The notes: a model not told the origin generated them from the letters alone. A stretch of 19,567 bases of DNA from Prevotellaceae bacterium UBA1787 (GCA_002315195.1 DCGD01000009.1:1-19567); one strand, 5' to 3'. Positions 1-8,151 are shown, numbered from the stretch's first letter. Program-made: numbers and translations.

Positions 1-1
1 G

Positions 2-1150
2 GTGGGCGTAGGCGCTTCGACACTACTTTCCGTGAAATTGGGAGAAAAAGATTATGACTGCGCCCGCAACATCCTTGGAAACGTCGTGACAATGAACATA
101 CTCATGGGATTGGGTATTGGTTTGGTCATGCTGCTCTTCCTTGATACCATTCTCTACTTCTTCGGGGCAAGCAACGAAACCATCAGTTATGCACGAGATT
201 TTATGCACATCATTCTGATTGGAAACGTTGTCACGCACCTTTATTTTGGACTTAATGCCTTGTTGCGCGCTTCCAGCCATCCTAAGGAAGCCATGATGGC
301 TACCATCTACACCGTCATCATCAATGTGGTCCTCGCCCCTATTTTCATCTATGTTTTACACTGGGGCATCCGTGGAGCCGCCCTGGCTACCGTACTGTCG
401 CAAACTTCCGTGCTGCTTTGGCAGTTCAAACTGTTCAGCAACAAAAACGAATTTCTCCATTTCCAAAAAGGCACCTACCGTCTTGACAGACGCGTTGTTG
501 GTCAATCCCTCGCCATTGGCATATCCCCCTTCCTCATCAACCTTTGCGCCTGCCTTGTGGTCATTGCCATCAACTGGGGACTCACGCACCATGGGGGTGA
601 CCTGCAGATTGCATCTTTCGGCATCGCCAACAGATTGGGCTTTTTCTTCTTCATGATTGTCTTGGGTTTGACACAAGGCATGCAACCCATTGCCGGTTAC
701 AATTACGGCGCACGAAACTACAACCGCTTGAATGAGGTTTTGCTGCTTACCATCAAATATGCCACGGTGGCGTGCTGCATCGGCTTTGCCATCTGCTTCT
801 TCTTTCCCGAACAAATCGCACGACTGTTCACCAAGGATGAAGAACTCATTGCACTTTCCATACCCAATTTGAAAATCTATTTCATCACATTCCCCATCAT
901 TGGTTTCCAAGTCGTTACCGCCAACTTTTTTCAAAGCATAGGCATTGTCAAAAAAAGCATCTTCCTTTCGCTTTCACGCCAGCTCATCTTTCTTCTTCCC
1001 CCACTACTTCTGTTCCCTCGGTGGTGGGGATGCAATGGGGTATGGTACGCACTACCCGTATCTGATGTCCTGGCCACATTCACCACCGCCACGCTCCTTC
1101 ATTTCCAATTGAAATTCTTCAAGAAATTCAAGCGAGAGGAACGAGCTTGA
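2..1150 (+). CDS. MATE family efflux transporter, 5' end outside the window
   Basis: This is a multidrug and toxin extrusion (MATE) cation-coupled exporter of the inner membrane. The open frame runs in from the left edge, and its first visible residues (GVGASTLLSVKLGEKD) match the loop after the second helix in this family. Roughly 60 N-terminal residues are therefore missing, and the GTG at position 2 is not a real start. The 382 visible residues contain about ten hydrophobic segments. Two MATE-like repeats can be seen; the second has the typical stretch GLTQGMQPIAGYNYGARNY around residues 221-239. The C-terminus is short and basic (KKFKREERA). The next gene starts 83 bases downstream on the same strand. 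The substrate cannot be told from sequence. Confidence 0.9.
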   Translation: MGVGASTLLSVKLGEKDYDCARNILGNVVTMNILMGLGIGLVMLLFLDTILYFFGASNETISYARDFMHIILIGNVVTHLYFGLNALLRASSHPKEAMMATIYTVIINVVLAPIFIYVLHWGIRGAALATVLSQTSVLLWQFKLFSNKNEFLHFQKGTYRLDRRVVGQSLAIGISPFLINLCACLVVIAINWGLTHHGGDLQIASFGIANRLGFFFFMIVLGLTQGMQPIAGYNYGARNYNRLNEVLLLTIKYATVACCIGFAICFFFPEQIARLFTKDEELIALSIPNLKIYFITFPIIGFQVVTANFFQSIGIVKKSIFLSLSRQLIFLLPPLLLFPRWWGCNGVWYALPVSDVLATFTTATLLHFQLKFFKKFKREERA

Positions 1151-1233
1151 CACCGCATTGCAAGCAGGGTGTACGACACATACTTTCCATAACATACAAA
1201 ATAATTCATACAACCTTTAAACCAACGACCAAC

Positions 1234-1869
1234 ATGAACGAAAAGCAAAACATACCGTACTTTTCCGTATGCTTAGGCAGACAATTAGGCAGTGGCGGTT
1301 ATATCATCGGACAGACAATCGCCCAAGAGTTGGGTTTGAAGTTCTACGACAAGGAACTCATCTACGCAGCCGCTGAAAAAAGCGGTTACAGCAAGGAACT
1401 TTTTGAAAAATCTGACGAGGAACGCAGCGTCATCCGCTCATTCTTCACCAATTGTTTTCCATTCCTCGGCAATGTGGATTTCTATGGAAACCAAGTCAAC
1501 GAAGAAGCCCTGTTCTCCATCCTCAGCCAAACCATACGCGAACTGGCGGGAAAAAACAACTGCCTTTTCGTTGGACGATGTGCGGAATACATCTTGCGAC
1601 ACCACCCGAACATGGCAAGCATTTTCATTTCCGCCGACATGAACGACCGCATCCAACGCATTGCCGAAAAAAAAGGTGTTTCGCACGATCGTGCCAAACA
1701 TCTGGCCACACACAACGACAAGAACCGAGCCATTTTCCACGATTTCTACAGCAACAACCAATGGGGACACGCATCCACCTACGATTTATGCATCAACTCT
1801 ACAAGACTGGGCGTTGACGAAACCGCCAAACTTGCCATTCAATTCATCAAGACACGATTCAACCTATAA
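1234..1869 (+). CDS. Cytidylate kinase-like family protein
   Basis: A 211-residue soluble protein resembling the cytidylate-kinase-like family (PF13189), which is common in Bacteroidetes and Firmicutes. Near the N-terminus, residues 14-26 (LGRQLGSGGYIIG) form a P-loop-like GRxxGSGG motif, followed by LGLKFYDKELI as in CMP kinases. A central FVGRCAEYIL segment and an Arg/Lys-rich lid-like stretch (DRIQRIAEKKGVSHDRA) also fit a nucleoside-monophosphate-kinase fold. The substrate is not established for this family, and the real Cmk is normally a separate gene. I chose the ATG at 1234 because the in-frame extension upstream (to 1147) has no family similarity and overlaps the transporter's stop. 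The phosphoesterase gene begins 10 bases downstream, so co-transcription is likely. Confidence 0.82.
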   Translation: MNEKQNIPYFSVCLGRQLGSGGYIIGQTIAQELGLKFYDKELIYAAAEKSGYSKELFEKSDEERSVIRSFFTNCFPFLGNVDFYGNQVNEEALFSILSQTIRELAGKNNCLFVGRCAEYILRHHPNMASIFISADMNDRIQRIAEKKGVSHDRAKHLATHNDKNRAIFHDFYSNNQWGHASTYDLCINSTRLGVDETAKLAIQFIKTRFNL

Positions 1870-1879
1870 ACATACACAC

Positions 1880-2410
1880 ATGCAACGCATAGGTCTACTC
1901 TCCGATACCCACGGTTACTGGGACAAGCGTTTTGAAGACTACTTCGCCAATGTTGACCAAATTTGGCATGCCGGTGACATCGGATCATACGGACTGGCCA
2001 AACGCTTTGAAGAAATACGTCCATTCAAAGCGGTTTATGGTAACATGGATGATATGGACGTACGCTTTGTCTACCCTGAAAAAATCCGATTCAAATGTGA
2101 AGAAGTCGATGTGCTGATGAAACACATTGGCGGCTATCCCGGACATTACGATCGCAGCATCATCAAAAACCTTTACGATGTGCCTCCCAAACTTTTCATC
2201 AGCGGTCATTCACACATTCTTAAAATACAATACGACAAAAAGTTGAACTTGCTCCACATCAATCCCGGAGCTGCGGGCATACAGGGATGGCAACCTGTAC
2301 GCACACTCGTACGCTTCACGATTGACAAAACGGAAATAAAGGATTTGGATGTCATTGAGCTTAAAGATGACGATAATACGAACCTACTTGGTTTTGGCGC
2401 CGAATTTTGA
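1880..2410 (+). CDS. YfcE/MJ0936-type metallophosphoesterase
   Basis: A 176-residue cytoplasmic phosphodiesterase of the calcineurin-like superfamily, YfcE/MJ0936 subgroup, expected to bind two divalent metals. The ligand set is complete and correctly spaced: D9 and H11 (SDTH), D33 (AGD), N55 (GNMD), H82, and H110/H112 (SGHSH). HINPGAAGIQGWQ near the end matches the family's NPGS-type signature. The ATG at 1880 places the first beta strand (MQRIGLLSDTH) at the N-terminus as in all homologues; the longer in-frame extension is the shadow of the preceding gene. It lies 10 bases after the cytidylate-kinase-like gene and converges on menA. The physiological substrate is unknown. Confidence 0.9.
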   Translation: MQRIGLLSDTHGYWDKRFEDYFANVDQIWHAGDIGSYGLAKRFEEIRPFKAVYGNMDDMDVRFVYPEKIRFKCEEVDVLMKHIGGYPGHYDRSIIKNLYDVPPKLFISGHSHILKIQYDKKLNLLHINPGAAGIQGWQPVRTLVRFTIDKTEIKDLDVIELKDDDNTNLLGFGAEF

Positions 2411-2413
2411 AAA

Positions 2414-2471
2414 TGTTTTGGGCTGTAATGCGGCGCACCAAACACCATGCGACAGATTACACCCCAAAACA
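2414..2471. terminator. Long inverted repeat between convergent genes, likely bidirectional terminator
   Basis: The arms at 2414-2429 (tgttttgggctgtaat) and 2456-2471 (attacaccccaaaaca) are inverted copies with one mismatch in 16, around a 26-base loop. The repeat starts four bases after the stop of the YfcE-type gene and lies before the leftward menA stop at 2538. There is no clean T-tract, but the inner arms of each strand are T-rich or A-rich. The position between converging transcripts suggests termination or RNA 3'-end protection in both directions. Confidence 0.55.
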
Positions 2472-2537
2472 AACAACAGATGGAAAGCCTCCAATAGACT
2501 ACCACACGCCAAACCATTTATTTCATAACCAAATACA

Positions 2538-3425
2538 TCAACTTATCAGCAATCCTGTCGCCAAGAGCAGTCCAAACAGGAACATGTTGATAGAGGTGCG
2601 CCCTAATATGGCATTCAAGGCTCGCCCGCTTCTGATTGCCACCATCTTTTTCCAAGTCATGTAATGCAAGGGCAAATACAACACGGTAGTGACCGCCACC
2701 CACTCATGTCCGTTGAATGACAAAACCAAACACCCCGACCATGCCAAAATGCCGAGCGACAGATAAAAACAATTTCCAAAGCGTTCCCCGAACATTACGA
2801 TGAGCGTGCGTTTTCCACTCAGTTTGTCTGCCTCGCGGTCTCGGTAATTGTTCAAGACAAGCAATGTGTCTATGAGTATGCCTATGATGGCACCTACCAA
2901 CCATACGGACTGATTCACACAGCCCGCTTGGACGTAATAAGTTCCCGACACCGGAACCAAACCGAAAAACACGAAAACCAATACATCACCCAAGCCACAG
3001 TAACTCAACAATGTGGTATATAGAAAAGCAAAAATCACGCACACCAAGCCAATGCCGACCAAAACCAAAGGTTCACCATAGAGAAACAACAGACAACCAA
3101 TGGCGCAGGCAATGGTAAGTACAGACGCTATTCCGATTCTCATGGCGCGGATGGTTATCCAACCCTGGGCGCAGGCACGCTCCGGCCCCAATCTGTCTCC
3201 ACGGTCACTGCCTTTCAGATAATCGAACAAGTCATTGATTAGATTGGCTGCAATCTGCAGCATGCAGGCAAACACAAGGCAAATCAAGGCCGGCCGCCAC
3301 TTGAAAGTCCCTTCGTTTGCTGCCAGCGCCGCCGCCGCCAAGACCGGTATGCAGGCACCCGTCAAAGTCTTGGGACGAGTTGCCAGCAACCAGGCCTTCA
3401 AAGCGTTTTGTTTTACGATTTCCAT
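2538..3425 (-). CDS. menA: 1,4-dihydroxy-2-naphthoate polyprenyltransferase (UbiA family)
   Basis: An integral membrane prenyltransferase of 295 residues that attaches the polyprenyl tail to 1,4-dihydroxy-2-naphthoate in menaquinone synthesis. The N-terminal ARPKTLTGACIPVL-like segment is typical of MenA. Both diphosphate/Mg-binding aspartate motifs are present: NLINDLFDYLKGSD (residues 61-74, N64, D65, D68) and NNYRDREADKLSGKRTL (192-208, with R195, D196, D200). About eight or nine hydrophobic helices fill the rest. It is the last gene of a leftward run (phosphoesterase lipoprotein, PAP2, lipoprotein, menA), with 32 bases to the gene before it. The respiratory quinone of Bacteroidales is menaquinone, which fits. 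Confidence 0.93.
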   Translation of the reverse strand: MEIVKQNALKAWLLATRPKTLTGACIPVLAAAALAANEGTFKWRPALICLVFACMLQIAANLINDLFDYLKGSDRGDRLGPERACAQGWITIRAMRIGIASVLTIACAIGCLLFLYGEPLVLVGIGLVCVIFAFLYTTLLSYCGLGDVLVFVFFGLVPVSGTYYVQAGCVNQSVWLVGAIIGILIDTLLVLNNYRDREADKLSGKRTLIVMFGERFGNCFYLSLGILAWSGCLVLSFNGHEWVAVTTVLYLPLHYMTWKKMVAIRSGRALNAILGRTSINMFLFGLLLATGLLIS

Positions 3426-3457
3426 TCCTTACTCTTAACTCCTATTTTGGATTGAGT

Positions 3458-4066
3458 CTAAAGAGTCTTGAACGATTTTGTGTCACCATAAACATAGTAA
3501 TCGTACGCATCTCCAAGATCTAATTTTCCAGTTTTGAAATCAGGAAGTTGTTCACATGTCAACTCATAATCTACTCGGAATTTCAGATAGGTTTTGTAAA
3601 AATAGGTTGTCTGGGGTGTCAAATCCGTAATGGGTGTGATGATTGATTTTAATTTCATGTTGGTTACGGTTTTGAATTTGGCATTACGGAAATCATGGAA
3701 CAAATCGTAACTTACACCTGCTTCCATGTAATCCACATCGCATGGAAATGCCTGAACAACAACCGTATCAGGACAATCTTTGGGAATTACAACCTTCATC
3801 TCCACACCCAACGTATCCAACAGTCCTTGCAAATCTGCCTTGTGTACCTTGTGTACCACTGCCCACGTCTCAAATTCCGTATCTTTAAATATTTCATTTA
3901 TCTCACCGAAGAAATTGATGTAACCGCTCAATACAGCCGAATTGGCGGTAATGTCCACGACCTCCCCGGTCAATACATAATCCGTTGACCAAGATAACTT
4001 ACTTGCATCCTTACTGCACGATGCCATGAGGAAAACTGCCAAAAGAATATATCCAATCTTTTTCAT
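3458..4066 (-). CDS. Putative lipoprotein with a fibronectin-III-like region
   Basis: A 202-residue predicted lipoprotein of unknown function. The N-terminus MKKIGYILLAVFLMASC is a lipoprotein signal with the lipidated Cys at 17, followed by SKD. The segment GEVVDITANSAVLSGYIN (about residues 35-52) and the later ITDLTPQTTYFYKTYL resemble the A/B and F strands of fibronectin-type-III-like domains that are frequent in Bacteroidetes surface proteins. I do not recognise a specific family. It sits in a leftward operon, 33 bases after the PAP2-barrel gene and 32 bases before menA, so an envelope role is likely. The short gap to PAP2 suggests a possible accessory role, but that is inference. Confidence 0.75.
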   Translation of the reverse strand: MKKIGYILLAVFLMASCSKDASKLSWSTDYVLTGEVVDITANSAVLSGYINFFGEINEIFKDTEFETWAVVHKVHKADLQGLLDTLGVEMKVVIPKDCPDTVVVQAFPCDVDYMEAGVSYDLFHDFRNAKFKTVTNMKLKSIITPITDLTPQTTYFYKTYLKFRVDYELTCEQLPDFKTGKLDLGDAYDYYVYGDTKSFKTL

Positions 4067-4099
4067 AATGTCTTACAATGTTAAAATCTGTTGAAAAAT

Positions 4100-5707
4100 T
4101 TAGAATCTTATAGTCAATGAACCGCCAACGGTTAGCATGTGCATGGTTGTCTTAATGTTCGTCTGGAACATCCTATCGTCTAACTGAACGGTTCTCTTGT
4201 AGTCGGGATAATAGAACAGATTGAAAGGCATACGGCAAAAATCGTAATCTACATTCAGTTTCCATGCGATGTTGCCTTTGGCGGCATAGGTAAGGGAAAG
4301 TCCGGTACCCCACTGCGTGGTCTTGACGGACTGCACTTGCAGATAATCTCCGAAACCGGTAAAGTCGTCTGCCTGCTGTGAATAGGCGGCCAATTCTATA
4401 TCGCTTGTGAAGAGCCCACCAAACGTGGCCTTCGTGCCGATGGCAAATCTGCTGGAAAATGGCCATTGGAGATAGAGTCCGCCATCAACCGAGAACATAG
4501 CCAGTTGATCCGTGATATCACTATTTGCTGACGTCTTACGTTGGTATTCGTCATAAGTGTTCATACCATTCGCCCGCACCGGCGCCGTAAGAACTTTCAA
4601 CCGGCCTCCCACACCAATGTAAGGATTGAAAAAATAAGCACCTTCGCCCGCTACGGAAGTGGCTGTTCCAATTCGCAGTTTTCCATCATCGGTAGGCGTC
4701 TTTCCTGAGAAGGACATAGAACGTCCTTGATCCATAATAATGTCCCACTGATCCAAAGTTGGCATATTGATGTTCTTCATGAATGTGGCGCCCATTTGCA
4801 CTGAAAAGAATGACGGGTGTTCATAGAAATCGCTGAGATTGTCTATTTCCTTGCGCAAGATGTGCTTGTCCTTGAAGATAAGGTCACCAAGGAAATAGCC
4901 CAAATCCGTTGACAGGATGCCGATGCCGGCACCCACCATGATGTCACTGATCCAATGGCGGTTGTTCAAACTGCGCATCACGCCCGTCGTCGTGGCAGCT
5001 GCGTAGGCACCGACACTGTACCAGGGGCTGCGCGTCAAACCGTACTCTTTATGCAGAATGGTGGCACCCACAAACGCCGTCGCTGTGTGACCGGAAGGGA
5101 ATGAGTTGGCGGTGGACCCATCCGGACGCATCTCCTTGGCGGAGTATTTCACGCCATTGACGATGAGCGCCATGAGACCGTATGACATCGCACCGCTTGT
5201 CAATAGTCGCGGCCAATCACTGCGTCCCTCTACGCCACCGAGTTTAAGTCCGACGGTAAGAGCCAAAGGACCGAACTGCAGATAATCATCCAAATGGTGC
5301 TCAAAGTTCGGCTCAAATTTCTGGCGCGCCTCACGGAAATTCTTCTTTTGTGATTTCGCAATGAAACCGGCACCGATGATGGGCACCGGTGTCCAACTGA
5401 AATCTCTCTTAAAGTTATAATAACACTCTGATACGGATTTCTTGATACCTTGTTCCAAATCACCGGCGGAAACATTTTGGCTGTATGAATTGAGCGGTTG
5501 GAGAAAACTCATATTCTCTTGGGATGTGGAAGCGACTTCGATGTCACTCAAACTCACACCCGAAGATTCCGAACAAGTTTTCAAATTGACTTCATCAGTA
5601 CTGGCAAAGACTGAATTGTCCGCCCTTAAGATGCTATTATTCCCCACCGCATGTATTCCCGAGCAGAGAAACAAAAGAAGCAAAGTCACAATGTTCAATT
5701 TATTCAT
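4100..5707 (-). CDS. Exported PAP2 phosphatase fused to a C-terminal outer-membrane beta-barrel-like domain
   Basis: A 535-residue protein. Residues 1-20 form a signal peptide (cleavage likely after GIHA). Residues 25-100 are Ser/Asn-rich and unrecognised. Residues about 140-275 are a PAP2 (type 2 phosphatidic acid phosphatase) domain with all three active-site motifs: K187-x6-R194-P195, P204-S-G-H207, and R245-x5-H251-x3-D255. The remainder (about 295-535) alternates aromatic/hydrophobic strands with polar turns (GAYFFNPYIGVGGRLKVL, FAIGTKATFGGLF) and ends SLTIRF with a terminal Phe, as in outer-membrane barrels. PAP2 enzymes act on undecaprenyl pyrophosphate, lipid A phosphates or phosphatidate; the substrate here cannot be assigned. 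The gene lies between the phosphoesterase lipoprotein and a small lipoprotein, all leftward. Confidence 0.88.
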   Translation of the reverse strand: MNKLNIVTLLLLFLCSGIHAVGNNSILRADNSVFASTDEVNLKTCSESSGVSLSDIEVASTSQENMSFLQPLNSYSQNVSAGDLEQGIKKSVSECYYNFKRDFSWTPVPIIGAGFIAKSQKKNFREARQKFEPNFEHHLDDYLQFGPLALTVGLKLGGVEGRSDWPRLLTSGAMSYGLMALIVNGVKYSAKEMRPDGSTANSFPSGHTATAFVGATILHKEYGLTRSPWYSVGAYAAATTTGVMRSLNNRHWISDIMVGAGIGILSTDLGYFLGDLIFKDKHILRKEIDNLSDFYEHPSFFSVQMGATFMKNINMPTLDQWDIIMDQGRSMSFSGKTPTDDGKLRIGTATSVAGEGAYFFNPYIGVGGRLKVLTAPVRANGMNTYDEYQRKTSANSDITDQLAMFSVDGGLYLQWPFSSRFAIGTKATFGGLFTSDIELAAYSQQADDFTGFGDYLQVQSVKTTQWGTGLSLTYAAKGNIAWKLNVDYDFCRMPFNLFYYPDYKRTVQLDDRMFQTNIKTTMHMLTVGGSLTIRF

Positions 5708-5782
5708 GATATATTAGGTTTTGTTAACTTCATGTTTTTGGATACTTTCTTGAAACAATTCTTTTGACAACCTTGTTTCCAT

Positions 5783-7063
5783 TCACTTTATGACCACCTT
5801 GTCAATAGTTTCAACATTTTTCATTCCCGAGGCGTCAATGTTGAAGCGGCACAAAGAAGTTTCATATTCTTTATTCTTGTTCACCTTGATGCGGCAGAAA
5901 GTGGCCGTGTTCTCCTTTCCGTCAATTTCCCCATCTATCCAACAGCCCGTATTTATGTAAACGCGTTGCTTTACGGAATCCTCCGAAACAATCATCTTGG
6001 GCCGATGAGAATGTCCCCAAACCAAAATGCGTGAAGACAAGTCGGTTTCTGTCAAAAGTTGGCATCCCATCTTGTCGCAAAAGTCAAAAAGAATGCCGGA
6101 AATCAGGGATTCTGTAATGGTAGGCTCAAACTTGGTCTTGTTTCTTTTACATCTTGCACTCCAACCGTCATTTTCGTTAGTGTTGTCATCGATACCGTAG
6201 AACAACTTTGATGTATTGTATGCATAGTCTTCAAAAGCGTAAGTCTTTGTCATGCCGTCCGTCATGGTAGCGACATCCTCATGACCAAACAAAAGGCCTA
6301 TCGCTTCCCAACCGACATTGTATGATATGTCATCCAAATAATTGTCTAACGCATCATAAAAGTTGTATGGGTTGTCTTCTGAATTGCGCATTCTATCCCC
6401 ACAAGCCAATTTGGACACAAAAAAGCCGGGAGGCAGAATACTCCCCGTGATGCTGTCAACATTGTTTTTCCCGATGTAAGGCGCATTCATGATGTCGTAA
6501 CGATGGCCATGTTCGATGAAAATTTCAGGATCCGGCTGGTATTCTCCCATGCCAGACACCCCCTGCGTCCTCGCCTGAACAAACAAACCTGGCAATTCTT
6601 CATTGAAATCCTCGGCTGTCACCTGCATATCATGGTTTCCGGGAATGTACACCAATTTGATACCGCTGTTTTTCATTTCAAGCAGTTTGTCAAATACAGG
6701 ACGATTGGCTTTGACCACTTCACGGAAAAATTCGCGTTCAGTCAACGGTTTGCCGTTTTTGTCAGCCAATGAAAGCGTTTCGGGTGGTGCCACCCATTCA
6801 TCTATCATGTCACCGGCAATGATCAATTCATCGCAAGTTTTGGTTTCCTTCAGATAATCGAGAAAAGCCATCAAGGTGTCTTTCATGTGCAAGTTCCAAC
6901 CATATCCTGCATCAATGGAACGCTGGTCACCAAGATGAATGTCACTGATGATTATGTAATATTTATCTTTTCTGTCTTGTGTTGCAGTGTCACTGTCATT
7001 GCAAGCGTAAAAAAGAAAAAGAGAAATGCCGCACAAAATACTGAGAATAATGTTTCGCTTCAT
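5783..7063 (-). CDS. Exported metallophosphoesterase lipoprotein, LpxH-like motif set
   Basis: A 426-residue calcineurin-like phosphoesterase with a lipoprotein signal (FLFYAC, lipidated Cys 21). The metal-site motifs are all present: SDIHLGD (D41, H43), GDMIDEW (D85), GNHD (N143-D145), EHGHRYD (H185, H187) and WGHSH (H350, H352). The SD-H-LGD / GD-x4-W / GNHD order resembles LpxH-type UDP-2,3-diacylglucosamine hydrolases. However, this protein is exported and much longer, with an insertion of about 160 residues between the HGH and GHSH motifs, so it is unlikely to be the cytoplasmic lipid A enzyme. It starts a leftward run, with the PAP2-barrel gene 75 bases downstream. The substrate is unknown; a phosphodiester or phospholipid in the envelope is plausible. 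Confidence 0.88.
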   Translation of the reverse strand: MKRNIILSILCGISLFLFYACNDSDTATQDRKDKYYIIISDIHLGDQRSIDAGYGWNLHMKDTLMAFLDYLKETKTCDELIIAGDMIDEWVAPPETLSLADKNGKPLTEREFFREVVKANRPVFDKLLEMKNSGIKLVYIPGNHDMQVTAEDFNEELPGLFVQARTQGVSGMGEYQPDPEIFIEHGHRYDIMNAPYIGKNNVDSITGSILPPGFFVSKLACGDRMRNSEDNPYNFYDALDNYLDDISYNVGWEAIGLLFGHEDVATMTDGMTKTYAFEDYAYNTSKLFYGIDDNTNENDGWSARCKRNKTKFEPTITESLISGILFDFCDKMGCQLLTETDLSSRILVWGHSHRPKMIVSEDSVKQRVYINTGCWIDGEIDGKENTATFCRIKVNKNKEYETSLCRFNIDASGMKNVETIDKVVIK

Positions 7064-7272
7064 TTTTATTCAATTATAATATCGACAACTTAATTAAGAG
7101 TAATCTAAAATGTGTGTTCTTGCCCACCTTTGTCTAATGCCTCATATATTTTTCTTATGAGTGTAGTACTATGTTTAACATAACATCACACAATTTAACT
7201 ACAAAAATCTAAAATTTCTTTGACATAAAGAAATTATTCCCGATTTTTTTGACGCAATAACTTAATCTTGCT
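7064..7272. other. AT-rich gap between the permease remnant and the phosphoesterase gene
   Basis: About 209 bases with no credible coding frame. It should hold the promoter of the phosphoesterase-PAP2-lipoprotein-menA run. An imperfect leftward -7 element (TATAATTG, reverse complement of 7071-7078) is visible but has no matching -33. It also contains the hairpin at 7213-7235. Confidence 0.5.
7213..7235 (-). terminator. Candidate terminator for the xpt transcript
   Basis: A perfect 9-bp inverted repeat (aatttcttt at 7213-7221 and aaagaaatt at 7227-7235) with a 5-base loop. Read leftward, the hairpin is followed by ttagatttttgt, a T-rich tail. It lies 38 bases past the stop of the permease remnant, where the leftward xpt transcript would be expected to end. 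The stem is AT-rich, so its strength is uncertain. Confidence 0.5.
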
Positions 7273-7481
7273 TTATTCGGCATTGACTTTCTCTTCCTTT
7301 GGGACAACCAAATTGAGAAAAACCGCCGAAACATAGACTATGGCTACGCAATTTTCGGCAAATGCAGTCCTGACGATTTCAGGGAAAATGGCGAAAAGCC
7401 GCGGTACATGGGGAAAGCCAAAACCAACTCTGTCAGACTCACGATTACCATGTTGCGCTGCGAGAAGCCTGCCTTTGCAAC
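7273..7481 (-). pseudogene. 3' remnant of a nucleobase (NCS2 xanthine/uracil-type) permease gene
   Basis: Directly after the xpt stop, in the same frame, the sequence reads VAKAGFSQRNMVIVSLTEL. It continues, after a one-base slip near 7425-7437, as GFGFPHVPRLFAIFPEIV and then RTAFAENCVAIVYV, ending NLVVPKEEKVNAE and a stop at 7273. Together these match the last 65-70 residues of NCS2 purine/uracil permeases (GFxQRN, then FPEIV-FAENCVA and the final LNLxLPKE). The upstream 360 or so residues of the transporter are absent and there is no start codon in a sensible place. An xpt-permease pair is a known operon arrangement. The simplest reading is that a deletion removed most of the permease, leaving its tail behind xpt, and a single-base deletion later shifted the frame. 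Confidence 0.78.
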
Positions 7482-8078
7482 CTACTGAGGCTCGGGGGAT
7501 TGGTTGCGGAATTTGATGGTCTGCGTTTTCCAATCCATGGAGTCCACAATCGCGAGCGACTCCACGCGATAACCTTCCGAACGCAATTCGCGACCACCTT
7601 TCTGCTGCCCTTTTTCAATGGCGATACCTATGCCCTCAACTTTGGCGCCGGCCTGGTGTACCAAATCGACAAGTGCATGGACCGCCTCTCCATCGGCCAA
7701 AAAGTCATCGACAATCAACACGCGATCTGTTGCCTTCAGATATGGCTTTGAAATGAACACATGATTCATCTGCTTGTGCGTGAATGAGTAGGCCTGCGAC
7801 ACGTATTTGTCGTCGGTACTGTTGGCGGTTTGGCTTTTCTTGGCGAATACCACCGGTACATCGTACAAATTTCCCATGAGCGTAGCAATGGCAATGCCGC
7901 TTGCTTCAATGGTGAGTACCTTTGTAATGTCGGCATCGCTGAAACGACGTTTGAATTCATTGGTCATCTGGCGCAAGATGTCAATGTCAATCTGGTGGTT
8001 CAAAAAACTGTCCACCTTGAGGATGTTGCCTGCCTTGATGACACCATCCGTCAAAATCTTTTCTTCCAAAAAATTCAT
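7482..8078 (-). CDS. xpt: Xanthine phosphoribosyltransferase
   Basis: A 198-residue purine-salvage enzyme that converts xanthine and PRPP to XMP in the cytoplasm. KVDSFLNHQID (residues 21-31), TIEASGIAIA (56-65), VVFAKKSQ (76-83) and the PRPP loop VLIVDDFLADGEA (120-132) are characteristic of Xpt. IGIAIEKGQQKGGREL and VESLAIVDSMD follow as in the family. I chose the ATG at 8078 because MNFLEEKILTDGV aligns with the usual N-terminus; a 16-residue in-frame extension upstream does not. The last residues after IKFRN (QSPEPQ) are not typical and lie at the junction with the permease remnant, so the native C-terminus may have been altered by the same deletion. Confidence 0.94.
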   Translation of the reverse strand: MNFLEEKILTDGVIKAGNILKVDSFLNHQIDIDILRQMTNEFKRRFSDADITKVLTIEASGIAIATLMGNLYDVPVVFAKKSQTANSTDDKYVSQAYSFTHKQMNHVFISKPYLKATDRVLIVDDFLADGEAVHALVDLVHQAGAKVEGIGIAIEKGQQKGGRELRSEGYRVESLAIVDSMDWKTQTIKFRNQSPEPQ

Positions 8079-8143
8079 CTTTGTTGCACTTGAAATTATC
8101 GGGTAATTATGGCATTTCGTATTCACACACTGTTAATAAAATG

Positions 8144-8151
8144 CAAAAATA
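8144..8151 (-). promoter_or_regulatory. Candidate -7 element for xpt
   Basis: Read leftward, 8151-8144 is TATTTTTG, an exact match to the Bacteroidetes TAnnTTTG box, 65 bases upstream of the chosen xpt start. No clear TTTG -33 partner is found at the usual 19-21 base spacing, so this is tentative. Confidence 0.35.

Noticed and set aside
356..934. Leftward open frame of 192 codons opposite the MATE gene
   Set aside because: The opposite strand encodes a clear membrane transporter; this frame has no coherent domain.
5783..7063. Calling the phosphoesterase lipoprotein lpxH
   Set aside because: The motif order is similar, but the protein is exported and has a large insertion; LpxH works on a cytoplasmic UDP-linked substrate.
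8079..8143. Possible purine riboswitch in the xpt leader
   Set aside because: I looked for the conserved three-way-junction core and paired loops and found none; the leader is probably only about 60 bases.
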